Source: JAVJSD01 sp040219575 (lineage in GTDB: Bacteria > Planctomycetota > Planctomycetia > Pirellulales > Pirellulaceae). From it: a stretch of DNA of 64,000 nt. The notes beneath the pieces were generated by a model. The model worked only from the letters and a program-made list of their open reading frames with translations, did not search any database and was not told the origin of the DNA. Positions 46,415 to 54,927 of this stretch are shown here, in pieces (position 1 is the stretch's first letter; each line of letters starts with the position of its first letter). The stretch is taken from contig JAVJSD010000140.1 in assembly GCA_040219575.1 (NCBI GenBank), positions 1-64,000 of the forward strand, given 5' to 3'. The position numbers were made by a program, and so were the translations under genes.

Positions 46415-48508
46415 ATGACCGGCCTCATGAAACCGCTGTGTTTTCGTCCTGCTTTCCGCGGCGCGTTCGATGTGCGCGCCGTCTGCCTGTTGTGCGCGTC
46501 GATCGTCGCCGCCGCCTCGAACTGCGCGGATGCGAAGGTTGCGCGCATCGAGATATTGGAGCGTAAGCCCTACGCCGAGGGACGCGAGTTCGACGGCGTC
46601 GGCGCCTATCAGCGCCTGCTGGGGCGCGTGCACTTCACGGTCGATCCCGCGCACGCCGCCAATCGTCGCGTGGTCGATTTGAATCTCGCCCCGACCAACA
46701 AACAGGCAGTGGTCGAGTTCTCGGCCGACCTGGAGATCCTGGCCCCGGTCGATCCCGCCAGGTGCAACGGCGCGCTGCTGTACGATGTGAACAACCGCGG
46801 CCGCCGCATGATGCTGCGGATGTTCAACGACGGCGCCGACGAGTTCCTCATGCGGCGCGGCTACGTCGTCGTCTGGTGCGGCTGGCTGGCCGAGGTGCTG
46901 CCGCTGGAGGATGAAAACCTGCCCGGCGAGATGCTGATGCGGATGGACGCGCCCGTCGCCCGCGCCCAAAGCGGACCGCTGACCGGACTCGTGCGGGCTG
47001 AGGTCGTGGCCGACCAGCCCGCCACGCGCTGGAGTCTCAGCAATCGCACCACCATCGGCAGCTACCGTCCCGCGCAACAGGGTCTCGCCAAGGCCACGCT
47101 CACCCGCCGCCTGCGCGAAAGCGATCCGCGCGTCGCCATCCCTCGCGATCAATGGCGGCTGGAAGTCACCGAACTGCCGTCGCCCAGCGGTGGACATTGC
47201 CCGCCTTTGGTGGAACTGGTTATGCCCTCGGGCATTCGCGCGGGCTACATTCACGAGCTGATCTATGAGGCCCAGGATCCGATCGTGCAGGGATTGGGGC
47301 TGACGGCGATTCGCGATCTGGTGTCGTTTCTCAAGTACGACCACAGCGACGAAAACCCGCTGCGCGCCGCCGGCAAGTCGGTCATCGAGCGCGCACACGG
47401 ATTCGGCATCTCGCAAAGCGGGCGATGTCTGCGCGTGTTGACGTACGAGGGCTTCAACGCCGATGAACAGGGGCGGCAGGTCTTCGACGGCATCATTCCC
47501 CATGTCTCCGGCGGCGGGCTGGGGTTCTTCAACCACCGCTTCGCCCAGCCGACGCGCTATGCCTCGCAGCATGTCGATCATCTTTTCCCCTGCGATCAAT
47601 TCCCCTTCGCCTACGACCGGCAACGCGACCCACTCAGCAAGCGGGAGGATGGGCTCTTGGTCGAGGCGCGCAAGGCGGGCGTCGTGCCGAAGATCATGCA
47701 CATCCAGAACTCGGCCGAGTACTGGCATCGCGACGGATCGCTGGTGCATACCGATCCGCTGGGCCGCCGCGATGCGGCGATTCCCGAGCAGGTGCGGATC
47801 TACGCCGTCGGGGGAGCCCAGCACGGTTGGGGAGACGATGCGCCCAGGCCGCTCGCCGGCGGACAGCAGCCGGAGAATCCCACCGACTATCGTCCGCTGC
47901 TGCGGGCGCTGCTGGTCGCGCTCGACGCCTGGGTTCGCGACGATGCCGAGCCGCCCCCGAGTCGTTACCCGCGGCTCGACGACGGCACGCTGGTCGAGTT
48001 CGAGCGAGACAGCTCCGCCTGGCGGCCGCTGCCCGGCGTGTTGTATCCGCAAGTGATGCAGCGGGCGGAGTTGCTGGACTTCGGCCCGCAGTTCGCCAAA
48101 GCGGGGCGAATCACGGAGCATCCGCCTCGCCCGTTGGGCGCGTATCATCCGCTGGTCGCCGCGCACGACGCCACGAACAACGAGCGCGGCATGCTGCAAT
48201 TGCCCACGATTGCGGTTCCCGTGGCGACCTACACCGGTTGGAATCTGCGCCGCCGCGAGTGGGGCGCCGAGACGGAACTGCTCAGCCTGAAGGGAAGCTA
48301 CATTCCGCTGGCCCGCACCAGGCAAGAACGTCGGCAGGCCGGCGACCCGCGTCCCTCGCTCGCGGAGTTGTACGACGACTTCGACGACTACCGCTCGCAA
48401 TACGAAACCGCCGCGCATCGGCTCGTGCGGCAGCGCTACCTGCTCGAGGAAGACGTGCCGCGCCTGCTTGAGCGGGCCGACAGCCGTCGCGCGCTGTTCG
48501 CCGAATAG
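46415..48508 (+). CDS. Exported alpha/beta hydrolase-domain protein, 697 residues
   Basis: Signal peptide in residues 1-41 (hydrophobic AVCLLCASIVAAAS, cleavage before KVARIE; the start may also be the ATG at 46427). The body matches the large 'alpha/beta hydrolase domain' family: it opens VARIEILERKPYAEGREFDGVGAYQRL, then GALLYDVNNRGRR, WCGWLAEVLP, and the nucleophile region AHGFGISQSGRCLR (G-x-S-x-S-G). Later MHIQNSAEYWHRDGSLVHTDPLG and GAQHGWGD (possible catalytic His). The reaction is not known; an esterase of the periplasm is the best reading. Confidence 0.9.
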   Translation: MTGLMKPLCFRPAFRGAFDVRAVCLLCASIVAAASNCADAKVARIEILERKPYAEGREFDGVGAYQRLLGRVHFTVDPAHAANRRVVDLNLAPTNKQAVVEFSADLEILAPVDPARCNGALLYDVNNRGRRMMLRMFNDGADEFLMRRGYVVVWCGWLAEVLPLEDENLPGEMLMRMDAPVARAQSGPLTGLVRAEVVADQPATRWSLSNRTTIGSYRPAQQGLAKATLTRRLRESDPRVAIPRDQWRLEVTELPSPSGGHCPPLVELVMPSGIRAGYIHELIYEAQDPIVQGLGLTAIRDLVSFLKYDHSDENPLRAAGKSVIERAHGFGISQSGRCLRVLTYEGFNADEQGRQVFDGIIPHVSGGGLGFFNHRFAQPTRYASQHVDHLFPCDQFPFAYDRQRDPLSKREDGLLVEARKAGVVPKIMHIQNSAEYWHRDGSLVHTDPLGRRDAAIPEQVRIYAVGGAQHGWGDDAPRPLAGGQQPENPTDYRPLLRALLVALDAWVRDDAEPPPSRYPRLDDGTLVEFERDSSAWRPLPGVLYPQVMQRAELLDFGPQFAKAGRITEHPPRPLGAYHPLVAAHDATNNERGMLQLPTIAVPVATYTGWNLRRREWGAETELLSLKGSYIPLARTRQERRQAGDPRPSLAELYDDFDDYRSQYETAAHRLVRQRYLLEEDVPRLLERADSRRALFAE

Positions 48509-48573
48509 GCGTCGCCATCGACGGGACGGGCATGGAGCGGTCAAACGCATGGCGAGAAGCGGCGAATCAATTG

Positions 48574-48676
48574 GTAGCGGAACTCGTGAGAGTTCCTCTT
48601 CCCCAGCCGCTTCGTAGCGGGACTCGTGAGAGTTCCCCTTCTTCCACGCCGTCGGAAGTCTCACGACTTCCGCGAC
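48574..48676. repeat. Hairpin repeat R4 (REP/REPIN-like), left of the small gene
   Basis: Three hairpins: GGAACTC-GTGA-GAGTTCC (from 48574), GGGACTC-GTGA-GAGTTCC (from 48614) and GGAAGTC-TCAC-GACTTCC (to 48676). The part 48614-48690 is an inverted copy of 49314-49390. Confidence 0.88.
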
Positions 48677-48690
48677 GAAGTTTCCGGACA
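48614..48690 (+). repeat. Left arm of a 77-bp inverted repeat around a small gene
   Basis: Identical at 74 of 77 positions to the reverse complement of 49314-49390. It includes the hairpin pair, the spacer (CTTCTTCCACGCCGT) and a flank GACGAAGTTTCCGGACA that other R-elements lack. The two arms enclose the 165-residue gene 48790-49287. Confidence 0.85.
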
Positions 48691-48789
48691 AAGTTGACTG
48701 GAAAAACTGGGCGATCCTTGCCGGTTTTGCCGATGACTCGATAATGAGAGTGTGTCGATTCACAGGGCAAACCGTCGGAGGAGTGCAGG

Positions 48790-49287
48790 ATGACCATGCG
48801 TATTTCGCTGGCGACGTTGGCCGCGGTCACGCTCCTCGCCGCCGCCTCGGTGTCCCACGCCTGGCAGGGGCCGGACGCCGGGCCGCAGGGCGTGTTGTGG
48901 GGAGGTCCGACCGGTTGGGCGCAGTCGCACTTTCAGTTCGCTCCTCCAACGGCGTTTGGTGAGCTTCCCGGCGCCTGGCCGGGATTCGCGCGCCAGCAGC
49001 AGGAACAGCAGAAGCAAATTCAGCAGTTTGAGAACGACATGTCGCGGTGGCAGCCCGGCCTGCTCACGCCCTCGTGGTGGCAGACGGTCGGCCGCCCGGC
49101 GCCGATTCTCGGCGCGACGCGCGACGACCAGGAGCAACCGGCTCCCAAGATGAACGCCTCCCAGGATTTCGCCCCTCCCGCCGACGGTCAGCCGTTGCCG
49201 ATCGCCCCGCAGCGCGTGCGATCGAAGGTCATGCAATTCAACCCGCAGACCGGCAAGCTCGAAGAAGCGAAAGTCATCCGCTGGTGA
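48790..49287 (+). CDS. Small exported Gln/Pro-rich protein
   Basis: 165 residues; GGAGGAG lies just upstream of the ATG. Signal peptide MTMRISLATLAAVTLLAAASVSHA. The mature protein is low in complexity: Gly/Pro/Trp-rich start (WQGPDAGPQGVLWGGPTGW), a Gln-rich helix (RQQQEQQKQIQQFENDM), a Pro-rich part and a basic end (VRSKVMQFNPQTGKLEEAKVIRW). No family recognised. The gene sits alone between two inverted copies of a 77-bp repeat, which suggests that the unit may have moved as a block. Confidence 0.8.
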   Translation: MTMRISLATLAAVTLLAAASVSHAWQGPDAGPQGVLWGGPTGWAQSHFQFAPPTAFGELPGAWPGFARQQQEQQKQIQQFENDMSRWQPGLLTPSWWQTVGRPAPILGATRDDQEQPAPKMNASQDFAPPADGQPLPIAPQRVRSKVMQFNPQTGKLEEAKVIRW

Positions 49288-49313
49288 ACCGGCCGCGCGT
49301 TCTGCTTGGGGGG

Positions 49314-49390
49314 TGTCCGGAAACTTCGTCGCGGAAGTCGTGAGACTTCCGACGGCATGGAAGAAGCGGAACTCTCACGAGTTCCGCTAC
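49314..49390 (-). repeat. Right arm of the 77-bp inverted repeat (R5)
   Basis: Inverted copy of 48614-48690 with three mismatches. Contains hairpins GGAAGTC-GTGA-GACTTCC (49333-49350) and GGAACTC-TCAC-GAGTTCC (49368-49385). Confidence 0.88.
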
Positions 49391-49406
49391 AAATCGAGTT
49401 GTCCAA

Positions 49407-51323
49407 CTAGGGAACCGATCGGTTCGCGCCGTCGAGTTGGTTCAGCGCGCGGTTGAGCACGCGGACCGTGTACTTCCCCCCGGCGTACAGCTCCTTGCGC
49501 GGCGTGAGGGCGGCCCGCATCGCGTCGATCACCGGCCGAGCTTGCTCCTCGGCTTCATCCAGCACGATCGCCGCCTGCAGGCGCTCCCATTGTTCTCCCC
49601 CTTCGAGCTCCCGCGCCAGCACCGGCAGCGCGTCTTCCGGTTGTCCCAATCGGCACAGCGCCCGCGCGGCGGCGATGCGGACCACCGCCGATTCGTCGCC
49701 GAGCGCTTGGCGCACCGCGACGTCGGCCGACTTGGCGCCGCCGAGTTGATCGCCGCCGCCTTGACCGCCGGCGAGGTTGCCGATGCCGACCGCGCCCCAG
49801 TAGCGGACCGCGGCGTCTTCATCTTCCAGGGCCGCCACGAGCTTGGGCAAGGCGGAGGCGTCCGACGAGGCCAGCACCGCGGTTCGCGCCACCCGCCAGC
49901 TCAGCGCGTCGCCCCCGCGCTGCCGTAGGATGCCGTAGCGGTGGCCGATCTGCTTCTCCCGCGCGACCAGCAGCGGTTCGGCGATCAGGCCCAGGTCCTT
50001 TGTCTCCTCCACCCAGGCCAGGTGCGCCGCTCGCAATCGCTTGAGCACCTCGGCGTAGGCGGGATCCGCGGCCAGGTTGTGGATCTCGTGCGGATCCGAC
50101 TGGGTGTCGTACAACTCCTCCACCGCCTTGCGCGGCGCGAAGTAATGCTCGGCCGCCGTGGGCAGCTCGCCCGCCTCGTGCAGCCGCCGCAACTCCGCCA
50201 TCGTGGCGCCCTGCTCGGGCGTGTTCATGTACTGGTAGTACGTCTTCAGCGGCTCGTAGTTGCGGAGGTACTTGTAGCGCTGGTCGCGCACCATGCGGAT
50301 GATGTCGTACCGCTCGTCCATCCGATCGCGGGCGCCGTACACGTAGTCGCGCGGCGGGGGCGTTTTCCGACCAAGAAACGGCCGCCCTTGTGCGTGCTCG
50401 GGAAGCGGCACACCGGCCAGGTTCAGCACCGTGGGGCCGAAGTCGATCGAACTGACGAGCTGATCGGTGACGGCGCCGGGGACGCCTTGCTTGCCGACGC
50501 GCAGCTTCTCGGGAATGCGCACCACCAGCGGAATGTGCGTGCCGCTGTCGTACAGCCAGCGTTTGGCCCGCGGCAGACCGATGCCGTGATCCGACCAGAA
50601 GAAGACGATCGTGTCGTCGGCCAGTCCGTCTTCCTCCAGTTGCGCCAGCAGATCGCCGGCCCAGGCGTCCATGGCGGTGATCAGTTCGTAGTTCCGCTTC
50701 CAGTCCTCGCGGATGACGGGCGTATCGGCGTAATACGGCGGCAGCGTGGTGAGCGTTTTCGCGTCCTGCCGCTGCTCGGGGGCGAGCTTGCTGGTCACGC
50801 TCTTGTACTTCGCGGCGCTGGCGATGCCGCTCTCGTGGCAGCCGGTGAAGTTGAACACGGCGAAGAACGGCTGCTCCTCGTCGGGCCGGCCGCGCCAATG
50901 CGCCTTGCCGCTCGATTCGTCCCACGTTCCCTTGGGCGTCGAGAATTGATAGTCCTGCTTCGAGTTGTTCGTGCAGTAGTAGCCCGCCTGGCGGAGATAG
51001 GTCGGAAACGGTTTGATGAACTCCGGCAGTCGGGCCTGGCTGCGCATGTGCTGCGTGCCGAGCGTCGTCTGGTACATGCCGGTGATGATGCCGCTGCGGC
51101 ACGGCGCGCAGACGCCGGCGGTCGTGAAGGCGTTGGCGTAACGCACGCCCTCGCTCGCCAGCCGATCGATATGCGGCGTGACGGCGTGGGGATCGCCGTA
51201 GCAGCCGATGTGCGGGCTGATGTCCTCGCACGACAGCCAGAGGATATTCGGACGCTCGGCGGCGAGCGCCGGCGCGGCGAACAGCGAAAGCAACAGGGCG
51301 AGTAGGGGGAAACGGTGTTTCAT
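49407..51323 (-). CDS. Sulfatase with C-terminal HEAT-like repeats
   Basis: 638 residues from the ATG at 51323 (a TTG codon precedes it). Signal peptide ending ALAAE. Sulfatase fold: metal-site strand NILWLSCEDISP, formylglycine motif C-A-P-C-R in TTAGVCAPCRSG (Cys72 as the residue to be oxidised), WSDHGIGLPRAKRWLYDSGTHIPL with the D-H pair. Residues about 480-620 hold HEAT/PBS-lyase-like repeats (LASSDASALPKLVAALEDEDAAVRYWGAVGIGNL, ADVAVRQALGDESAVVRIAAARALCRLG), a fusion often seen in planctomycete sulfatases. Periplasmic hydrolysis of sulfate esters, probably of algal polysaccharides. The sulfatase maturase is not in the window. Confidence 0.95.
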   Translation of the reverse strand: MKHRFPLLALLLSLFAAPALAAERPNILWLSCEDISPHIGCYGDPHAVTPHIDRLASEGVRYANAFTTAGVCAPCRSGIITGMYQTTLGTQHMRSQARLPEFIKPFPTYLRQAGYYCTNNSKQDYQFSTPKGTWDESSGKAHWRGRPDEEQPFFAVFNFTGCHESGIASAAKYKSVTSKLAPEQRQDAKTLTTLPPYYADTPVIREDWKRNYELITAMDAWAGDLLAQLEEDGLADDTIVFFWSDHGIGLPRAKRWLYDSGTHIPLVVRIPEKLRVGKQGVPGAVTDQLVSSIDFGPTVLNLAGVPLPEHAQGRPFLGRKTPPPRDYVYGARDRMDERYDIIRMVRDQRYKYLRNYEPLKTYYQYMNTPEQGATMAELRRLHEAGELPTAAEHYFAPRKAVEELYDTQSDPHEIHNLAADPAYAEVLKRLRAAHLAWVEETKDLGLIAEPLLVAREKQIGHRYGILRQRGGDALSWRVARTAVLASSDASALPKLVAALEDEDAAVRYWGAVGIGNLAGGQGGGDQLGGAKSADVAVRQALGDESAVVRIAAARALCRLGQPEDALPVLARELEGGEQWERLQAAIVLDEAEEQARPVIDAMRAALTPRKELYAGGKYTVRVLNRALNQLDGANRSVP

Positions 51324-51391
51324 CAAGGCGCGCCTTCCTCGGGTCGATTGAGTCGATGGATGCGAAGTTCAGCTCGCGTGGGTCACAGCGG

Positions 51392-51739
51392 CTACACCGC
51401 TTCGGGGCCGTGGCTCAAGTCGCTGATCCGCAGCGTCTCTTCCATCGGCAGCACGAAGATCTTGCCGTCGCCGATGTTGCCGTCGGGGCCGGTGCGGGCC
51501 ACGCTCGAAATGGCCTCGATCGTGCGATCCAGGAAGTCCTCGTTGACCGCGATCTCCAGGGCCACCTTGCGCAGCAACTGCGTTTTGTACTCCACACCGC
51601 GATACAACGCCGTCTGCCCTCGCTGACGGCCGTAGCCTTGGGCGTCGCAGACCGTCATCCGTTCGACGCCCACGCGCAACAGCGCCTCTTGCACCGCCTT
51701 GAGCTTCGTCGGCTGAATGATGGCCAGGATCAGTCTCAC
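51392..51739 (-). CDS. glnB: P-II nitrogen regulatory protein
   Basis: 115 residues, full length. N-terminal strand RLILAIIQPTKLKAVQEAL, T-loop with GYGRQRGQTALYRGVEY including Tyr46 and the uridylylation residue Tyr51, and the ATP/2-oxoglutarate B-loop ARTGPDGNIGDGKIFV (a three-residue PDG/N insertion before IGDGKIF compared with ARTGKIGDGKIF). P-II proteins sense 2-oxoglutarate, ATP/ADP and glutamine and control nitrogen assimilation. Unusually, no amtB, glnA or gltB gene is next to it. Confidence 0.95.
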   Translation of the reverse strand: MRLILAIIQPTKLKAVQEALLRVGVERMTVCDAQGYGRQRGQTALYRGVEYKTQLLRKVALEIAVNEDFLDRTIEAISSVARTGPDGNIGDGKIFVLPMEETLRISDLSHGPEAV

Positions 51740-51800
51740 GTTATTTCTCTCGCTGTCGAATTAGGCGTCTTGAAATCGCTCGACCTCGCGATTCCCCCTA

Positions 51801-51862
51801 AGCGGAACTCGCCAGAGTTCCGAGAATTCTCCCAATTCGGAAGTCTTGGCGACTTCCGCTGC
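51801..51862. repeat. Paired-hairpin repeat R6 (REP/REPIN-like)
   Basis: GGAACTC-GCCA-GAGTTCC and GGAAGTC-TTGGC-GACTTCC, bracketed by AGCGGAA / TTCCGCT. The loops GCCA/TGGC match those of R1. Lies just upstream of the P-II gene, so it may overlap that promoter. Confidence 0.85.
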
Positions 51863-51925
51863 AAACTTTGGGAGAAATCCGCGTCGCACCGATCGCAGTC
51901 TAACACACTTGTTGCAAGCCGAGTA

Positions 51926-52216
51926 TCAAGCCGCCCGGTCGTCGCTCGCCGTCGAACCGCCGCGGGCTGACGGCGCCTGCTCGCCGCGGCCGTCCGGCGA
52001 CAATCGCGGCAGCAGCAGCGTCTCCAGCAGCCAGAACGTTCCGATCATCAACACCAGGTGCGCCGACGAGAGCACGGCCAACACGCCGGCGGCGCTGAGG
52101 TAGATCCGCCCCGGCCCCCATTGCCACAACGACGCCGCCATGCACGTGGCCGTCAGCAGCAGGAACACGGCCCGCAGGCAGAACTGGCGGCGGTTGGGGA
52201 AGTAGGGGGCGATCAA
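51926..52216 (-). CDS. Small membrane protein, 96 residues
   Basis: Two hydrophobic helices (FCLRAVFLLLTATCMAASLW and LSAAGVLAVLSSAHLVLMIGTFWLLETLLL) joined by a short loop, with a polar C-terminal tail rich in Ser, Gly and Arg. No family recognised. It is followed downstream by repeat R6 and preceded by the DUF427 gene on the same strand, with 30 bases between them, so the two may be co-transcribed. Confidence 0.7.
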   Translation of the reverse strand: MIAPYFPNRRQFCLRAVFLLLTATCMAASLWQWGPGRIYLSAAGVLAVLSSAHLVLMIGTFWLLETLLLPRLSPDGRGEQAPSARGGSTASDDRAA

Positions 52217-52246
52217 GGCGCGTTCTCGGGCGGGAAGCGGGCGGCG

Positions 52247-52528
52247 TTAGCGAATCTCGACGCCTTTCCAAAACGCAACGTGTCCGCGAAGGTTCTCGGC
52301 CGCCGACTTGGGATCGTCGTAATACCAGGCGGCGTCGGCGTTCGTCTTGCCGTCCACCTCCAGCGAGTAATACCGGGCCGTTCCCTTCCAGCCGCAGACG
52401 CTGGTGGTGTCGCTCTCCTGAAAGTACCGGCGATGGAGCGACTCGGGCGGAAAGTAGTGGTTCCCCTCGACGACCTGCGTGGCGTCGCTCTCGGCCAGCA
52501 CCGCGCCGTTCCAGATTGCTTGCGGCAT
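52247..52528 (-). CDS. DUF427 domain protein
   Basis: 93 residues from the ATG at 52528, chosen for the AAGGAG just upstream; a longer frame would add a very basic, unlikely N-terminus. Full DUF427 pattern: AIWNGAVLAESDATQVVEGNHYFPPES, TSVCGWKGTARYYSLEVDGK, AAWYYDDPKSAAENLRGHVAFWKGVEI. The small cytoplasmic fold is widespread, function unknown. The coiled-coil lipoprotein gene ends up 13 bases before it on the same strand. Confidence 0.95.
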   Translation of the reverse strand: MPQAIWNGAVLAESDATQVVEGNHYFPPESLHRRYFQESDTTSVCGWKGTARYYSLEVDGKTNADAAWYYDDPKSAAENLRGHVAFWKGVEIR

Positions 52529-52541
52529 CGCAGTCGCTCCT

Positions 52542-53450
52542 TTACTCGTCCTTCTCTTTCGGATCGTTCTCTTTCGGATCGTTCGCTTCGCCCGAGGATT
52601 CTTTCGCATCGTCTTTTGCAGGAGACGGCTGAGGTTCGCCGTCGCCGGCGGGCTTATCGCTCTTCTCCAAGTCGGCGATCCGCTTCTTCAGCGCCGCGAT
52701 CTCGTCTTCCGCTTTGGCGCGCTGGCGCTCGGCCTCGCTGGCCGCCTTCTGCGCGTCGGCCAGGGCCTTCTTTAGCTGCTCGATTTCCTTCTGCGTCGGC
52801 GTGAGTGCGGCGAGGGCCTTCTCCCTGGCCTCCTCGGCGGCTTTCTTCTGTTCGAGAATGAGCTTGGCCGCCGACTCCGCCTGCTTGGCCTTGACCTCGG
52901 CCAGGTCGATCTCCTTGCGGAGTTCGGTCTCGATCGTCTTCAGGCGGGCCAGCGCCTCGGCGGCTTGCTTCTTGGCCTCCGCAGCGAGTTTCTCCTGCTC
53001 GGCGGCGAACGTCTGATGCTTCTTGGCGAACGCCTCGGCTTCGGTCTGCAGCTTCTTGGAGTCGGCCAGGTCCTGTTCGACCTTCTCTTTCGCCTCGACC
53101 GCCTGGTTTGCCCGGTTCATGGCCGCGGCCACGGCGTCCTTGGCGGTCTCGGCCGCCTCACGCTGCTTGTCGGCCTCCGCCTTCTGCTCCAGCGCCTCTT
53201 GCTTGGCGTCATCCGCGAACTTCTTGGCGGCGAGGGCGTCCTCTTCGGCCTCGGCCTTGGCCGCCAGCGCATCGAGCCGCGCCTGCTCGGCCGCTTCCGC
53301 CGCCTCGCGGGCTTCCATTTCCGCCTGCTTGGCCTTGTCGGCCTCGGCTCTCGCCGCCTCCGCCTCTTTCTTGGCGACTTGAACTTCGTTGCAGCCAGAC
53401 ATACCGACAGCCACCACCGCGGCCAACAGCAGGAGGGTGATTCGCTTCAT
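52542..53450 (-). CDS. Ala-rich coiled-coil lipoprotein
   Basis: 302 residues from the ATG at 53450, which opens a lipoprotein signal (MKRITLLLLAAVVAVGMSGC, Cys20). Residues about 25-255 form one almost unbroken coiled coil, dominated by Ala, Glu, Lys and Gln (EAEAARAEADKAKQAEMEAREAAEAAE...). The C-terminal 45 residues are a charged, disordered tail with a repeated NDPKE. Its likely role is as a periplasmic rod or spacer between membrane and another layer. Low-complexity coiled coils give unreliable homology, so no family is named. Confidence 0.85.
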   Translation of the reverse strand: MKRITLLLLAAVVAVGMSGCNEVQVAKKEAEAARAEADKAKQAEMEAREAAEAAEQARLDALAAKAEAEEDALAAKKFADDAKQEALEQKAEADKQREAAETAKDAVAAAMNRANQAVEAKEKVEQDLADSKKLQTEAEAFAKKHQTFAAEQEKLAAEAKKQAAEALARLKTIETELRKEIDLAEVKAKQAESAAKLILEQKKAAEEAREKALAALTPTQKEIEQLKKALADAQKAASEAERQRAKAEDEIAALKKRIADLEKSDKPAGDGEPQPSPAKDDAKESSGEANDPKENDPKEKDE

Positions 53451-53673
53451 GGTTTCGCCTCTCGAAAAACGCGACGTGAACGGGCGCCTCATCGGCCCAT
53501 CAGTATAACCGCCCCACCACCCCCCTGCGCGGCCCGACGGCGCTTCCCGGCGACCCGGCGGATACCAGGGACACAAGAGGGCAATCCGCGATTAGACGCC
53601 GCCGAGGAACGATGCCAATCGTCGACCTCCGGTGTGTTCCGCACTGCGGGCAAAGTCCCGCGTCGTCTCCAAT

Positions 53674-53709
53674 TGACCAATGACCAATGACCAGGCACCA
53701 ATGACCAAT
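53674..53709. repeat. Short tandem repeat, TGACCAA units
   Basis: Four to five units of the type TGACCAA(T), interrupted by an AGGCACC variant. Non-coding. Confidence 0.75.
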
Positions 53710-54014
53710 CGAAGCCGAGCAAAGCTCCTGTCTCTCGCGGCCCTGCGCCGCGGGTCTTCTTCATTAGCGTCTGATCTGCGTTCATCAGCGGTTCTCCCGC
53801 TTGCGCCGCCACGAGGCGCCTCCGGTCACGATCGCCGTAGTGGTGATTCACCATCGCCGCACCGCGCCAATTCACCACCACCCCCGGGGACGTCCCTGCA
53901 ACAATGGTGAATTGGCGCCGTATTCACCACGTCGATTCACCACGCGACACTCCCTGGCGGCACTCCGCGCCGCCCACCTCTCTCTTCATTGTGTCGCACG
54001 CCCTGCGCCGCCGG

Positions 54015-54047
54015 CGCGCATTTCACGCGCATTTCGTGCGCATTTCG
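54015..54047. repeat. Triple 11-bp tandem repeat
   Basis: Three consecutive copies of GCGCATTTCRY. Non-coding; function unknown. Confidence 0.7.
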
Positions 54048-54283
54048 CGCGACGGTTCGTCGTGCAATTGCTAGACCGCGAGCCGCTGGGTTCACGCCAG
54101 CGCCGCGCGGCCGCATCCGTCGAAACCCCACTCGCCGCGGAGACACGCCCGATCTTCCGACAGACTCGCCCGGCCCCGGTTTGAGGCCCGTGTGCTTCGC
54201 CCGCCAAGCGGGTCGCCCGGGGGCGATCCGTGATCCATTACGGCGATTCGCGGTGCGGCCGATCAATTGAGCCGGCCGTCGGG

Positions 54284-54388
54284 GACCGATAGACTGAGGT
54301 CATCCAGCGGTTCCCTCTTCCACGGAAGGACTTACGGCGCAGTTGATCGTCAGTCGGCTTACTGATCAAGTTTCCGTCGAATAACAAG
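54284..54388 (+). other. attI-like leader before the cassette array (copy 2)
   Basis: Homologous to 13701-13833 (same order of blocks: CCGATAG, CATCCAGCG, TTCCCTCTTC, GGACTTACG, TTGATCGTCA, CGGCTTACTGA, CAAGTTTCCGTCGAATA). The similarity ends at the G of GTT (54388), the junction to the first cassette. A TTGATC at 54343 conserved in both copies could be a -35 element, but no good -10 is seen. Confidence 0.65.
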
Positions 54389-54426
54389 TTAGCCAGCAAG
54401 AGGGTCGTACCTCGAATCCAAATGCG

Positions 54427-54921
54427 ATGTCTGATGTGCAAATCACACTGACTCAGAACGAAGCACTCGTGCTGTTCGATCTGTTGACCTGCTACTCGCA
54501 AACGGGCTTACTTGGAACGCGCGATCAGTCAGAACAACGGGTGTTGTGGAACCTACAATGTCTTCTTGAGAATGTGCTGCCGGAAGCACTCCATCGCGAC
54601 TACACGAATATACTTGCCGTCGCGCAAGATGACCTGAGAGATTCCGACGGCACCAACTCACAATACGAAGAAGAAAAGGGCCGCGTTGCCTTCTGGCTTG
54701 AACCATCGCACTTGGAATTCATCGTGAATGAATGGCGCAAAATGCCGACTGATGCTCCCGACGTTGACCGAAAGCAATGGGCAGATATCGCCTTCCGCGG
54801 AATGGCCGCACTCAATAAATCTGGCATTGAATACAAAGCTCAGTTCCCAGCCGTTGGGTACAAACTGGTCCCTCGTGATCGAAACGACGGTTCTGACGAA
54901 AAAATCGAACTCAGCTCGTAA
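54427..54921 (+). CDS. Cassette gene 1, unknown protein of 164 residues
   Basis: Soluble, acidic protein beginning MSDVQITLTQNEALVLFDLL, mostly helical, with a basic-acidic tail. No motif or family recognised. The start at 54427 is 38 bases after the cassette junction; the stop (54919-54921) is three bases before the attC-proximal match. GC content is visibly lower (about 50 percent) than in the flanking chromosome, a sign of recent acquisition. Confidence 0.8.
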   Translation: MSDVQITLTQNEALVLFDLLTCYSQTGLLGTRDQSEQRVLWNLQCLLENVLPEALHRDYTNILAVAQDDLRDSDGTNSQYEEEKGRVAFWLEPSHLEFIVNEWRKMPTDAPDVDRKQWADIAFRGMAALNKSGIEYKAQFPAVGYKLVPRDRNDGSDEKIELSS

Positions 54922-54927
54922 AATGCT

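Larger units (their letters stand above)
53451..54283. other. Gene-free stretch with several short tandem repeats
   Basis: 0.83 kb without a credible gene. It holds a GACCAAT-type tandem (53674-53709), about five scattered ATTCACCA units on both strands (53840-53950) and three tandem units of an 11-mer GCGCATTTC-rich repeat (54015-54047). The region ends where the cassette leader begins. Confidence 0.6.

Noticed and set aside
45044..48508. Exopolysaccharide gene cluster around the glycosyltransferase
   Set aside because: Only one glycosyltransferase is present; neighbours are an esterase-like protein and a methyltransferase on the other strand.
44777..48763. Uninterrupted minus-strand reading frame of 1328 codons
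   Set aside because: It runs antisense to the glycosyltransferase and the alpha/beta hydrolase, both with clear domains. Its translation is rich in Arg, His, Gly and Gln without motifs, as expected of an antisense shadow in high-GC DNA.
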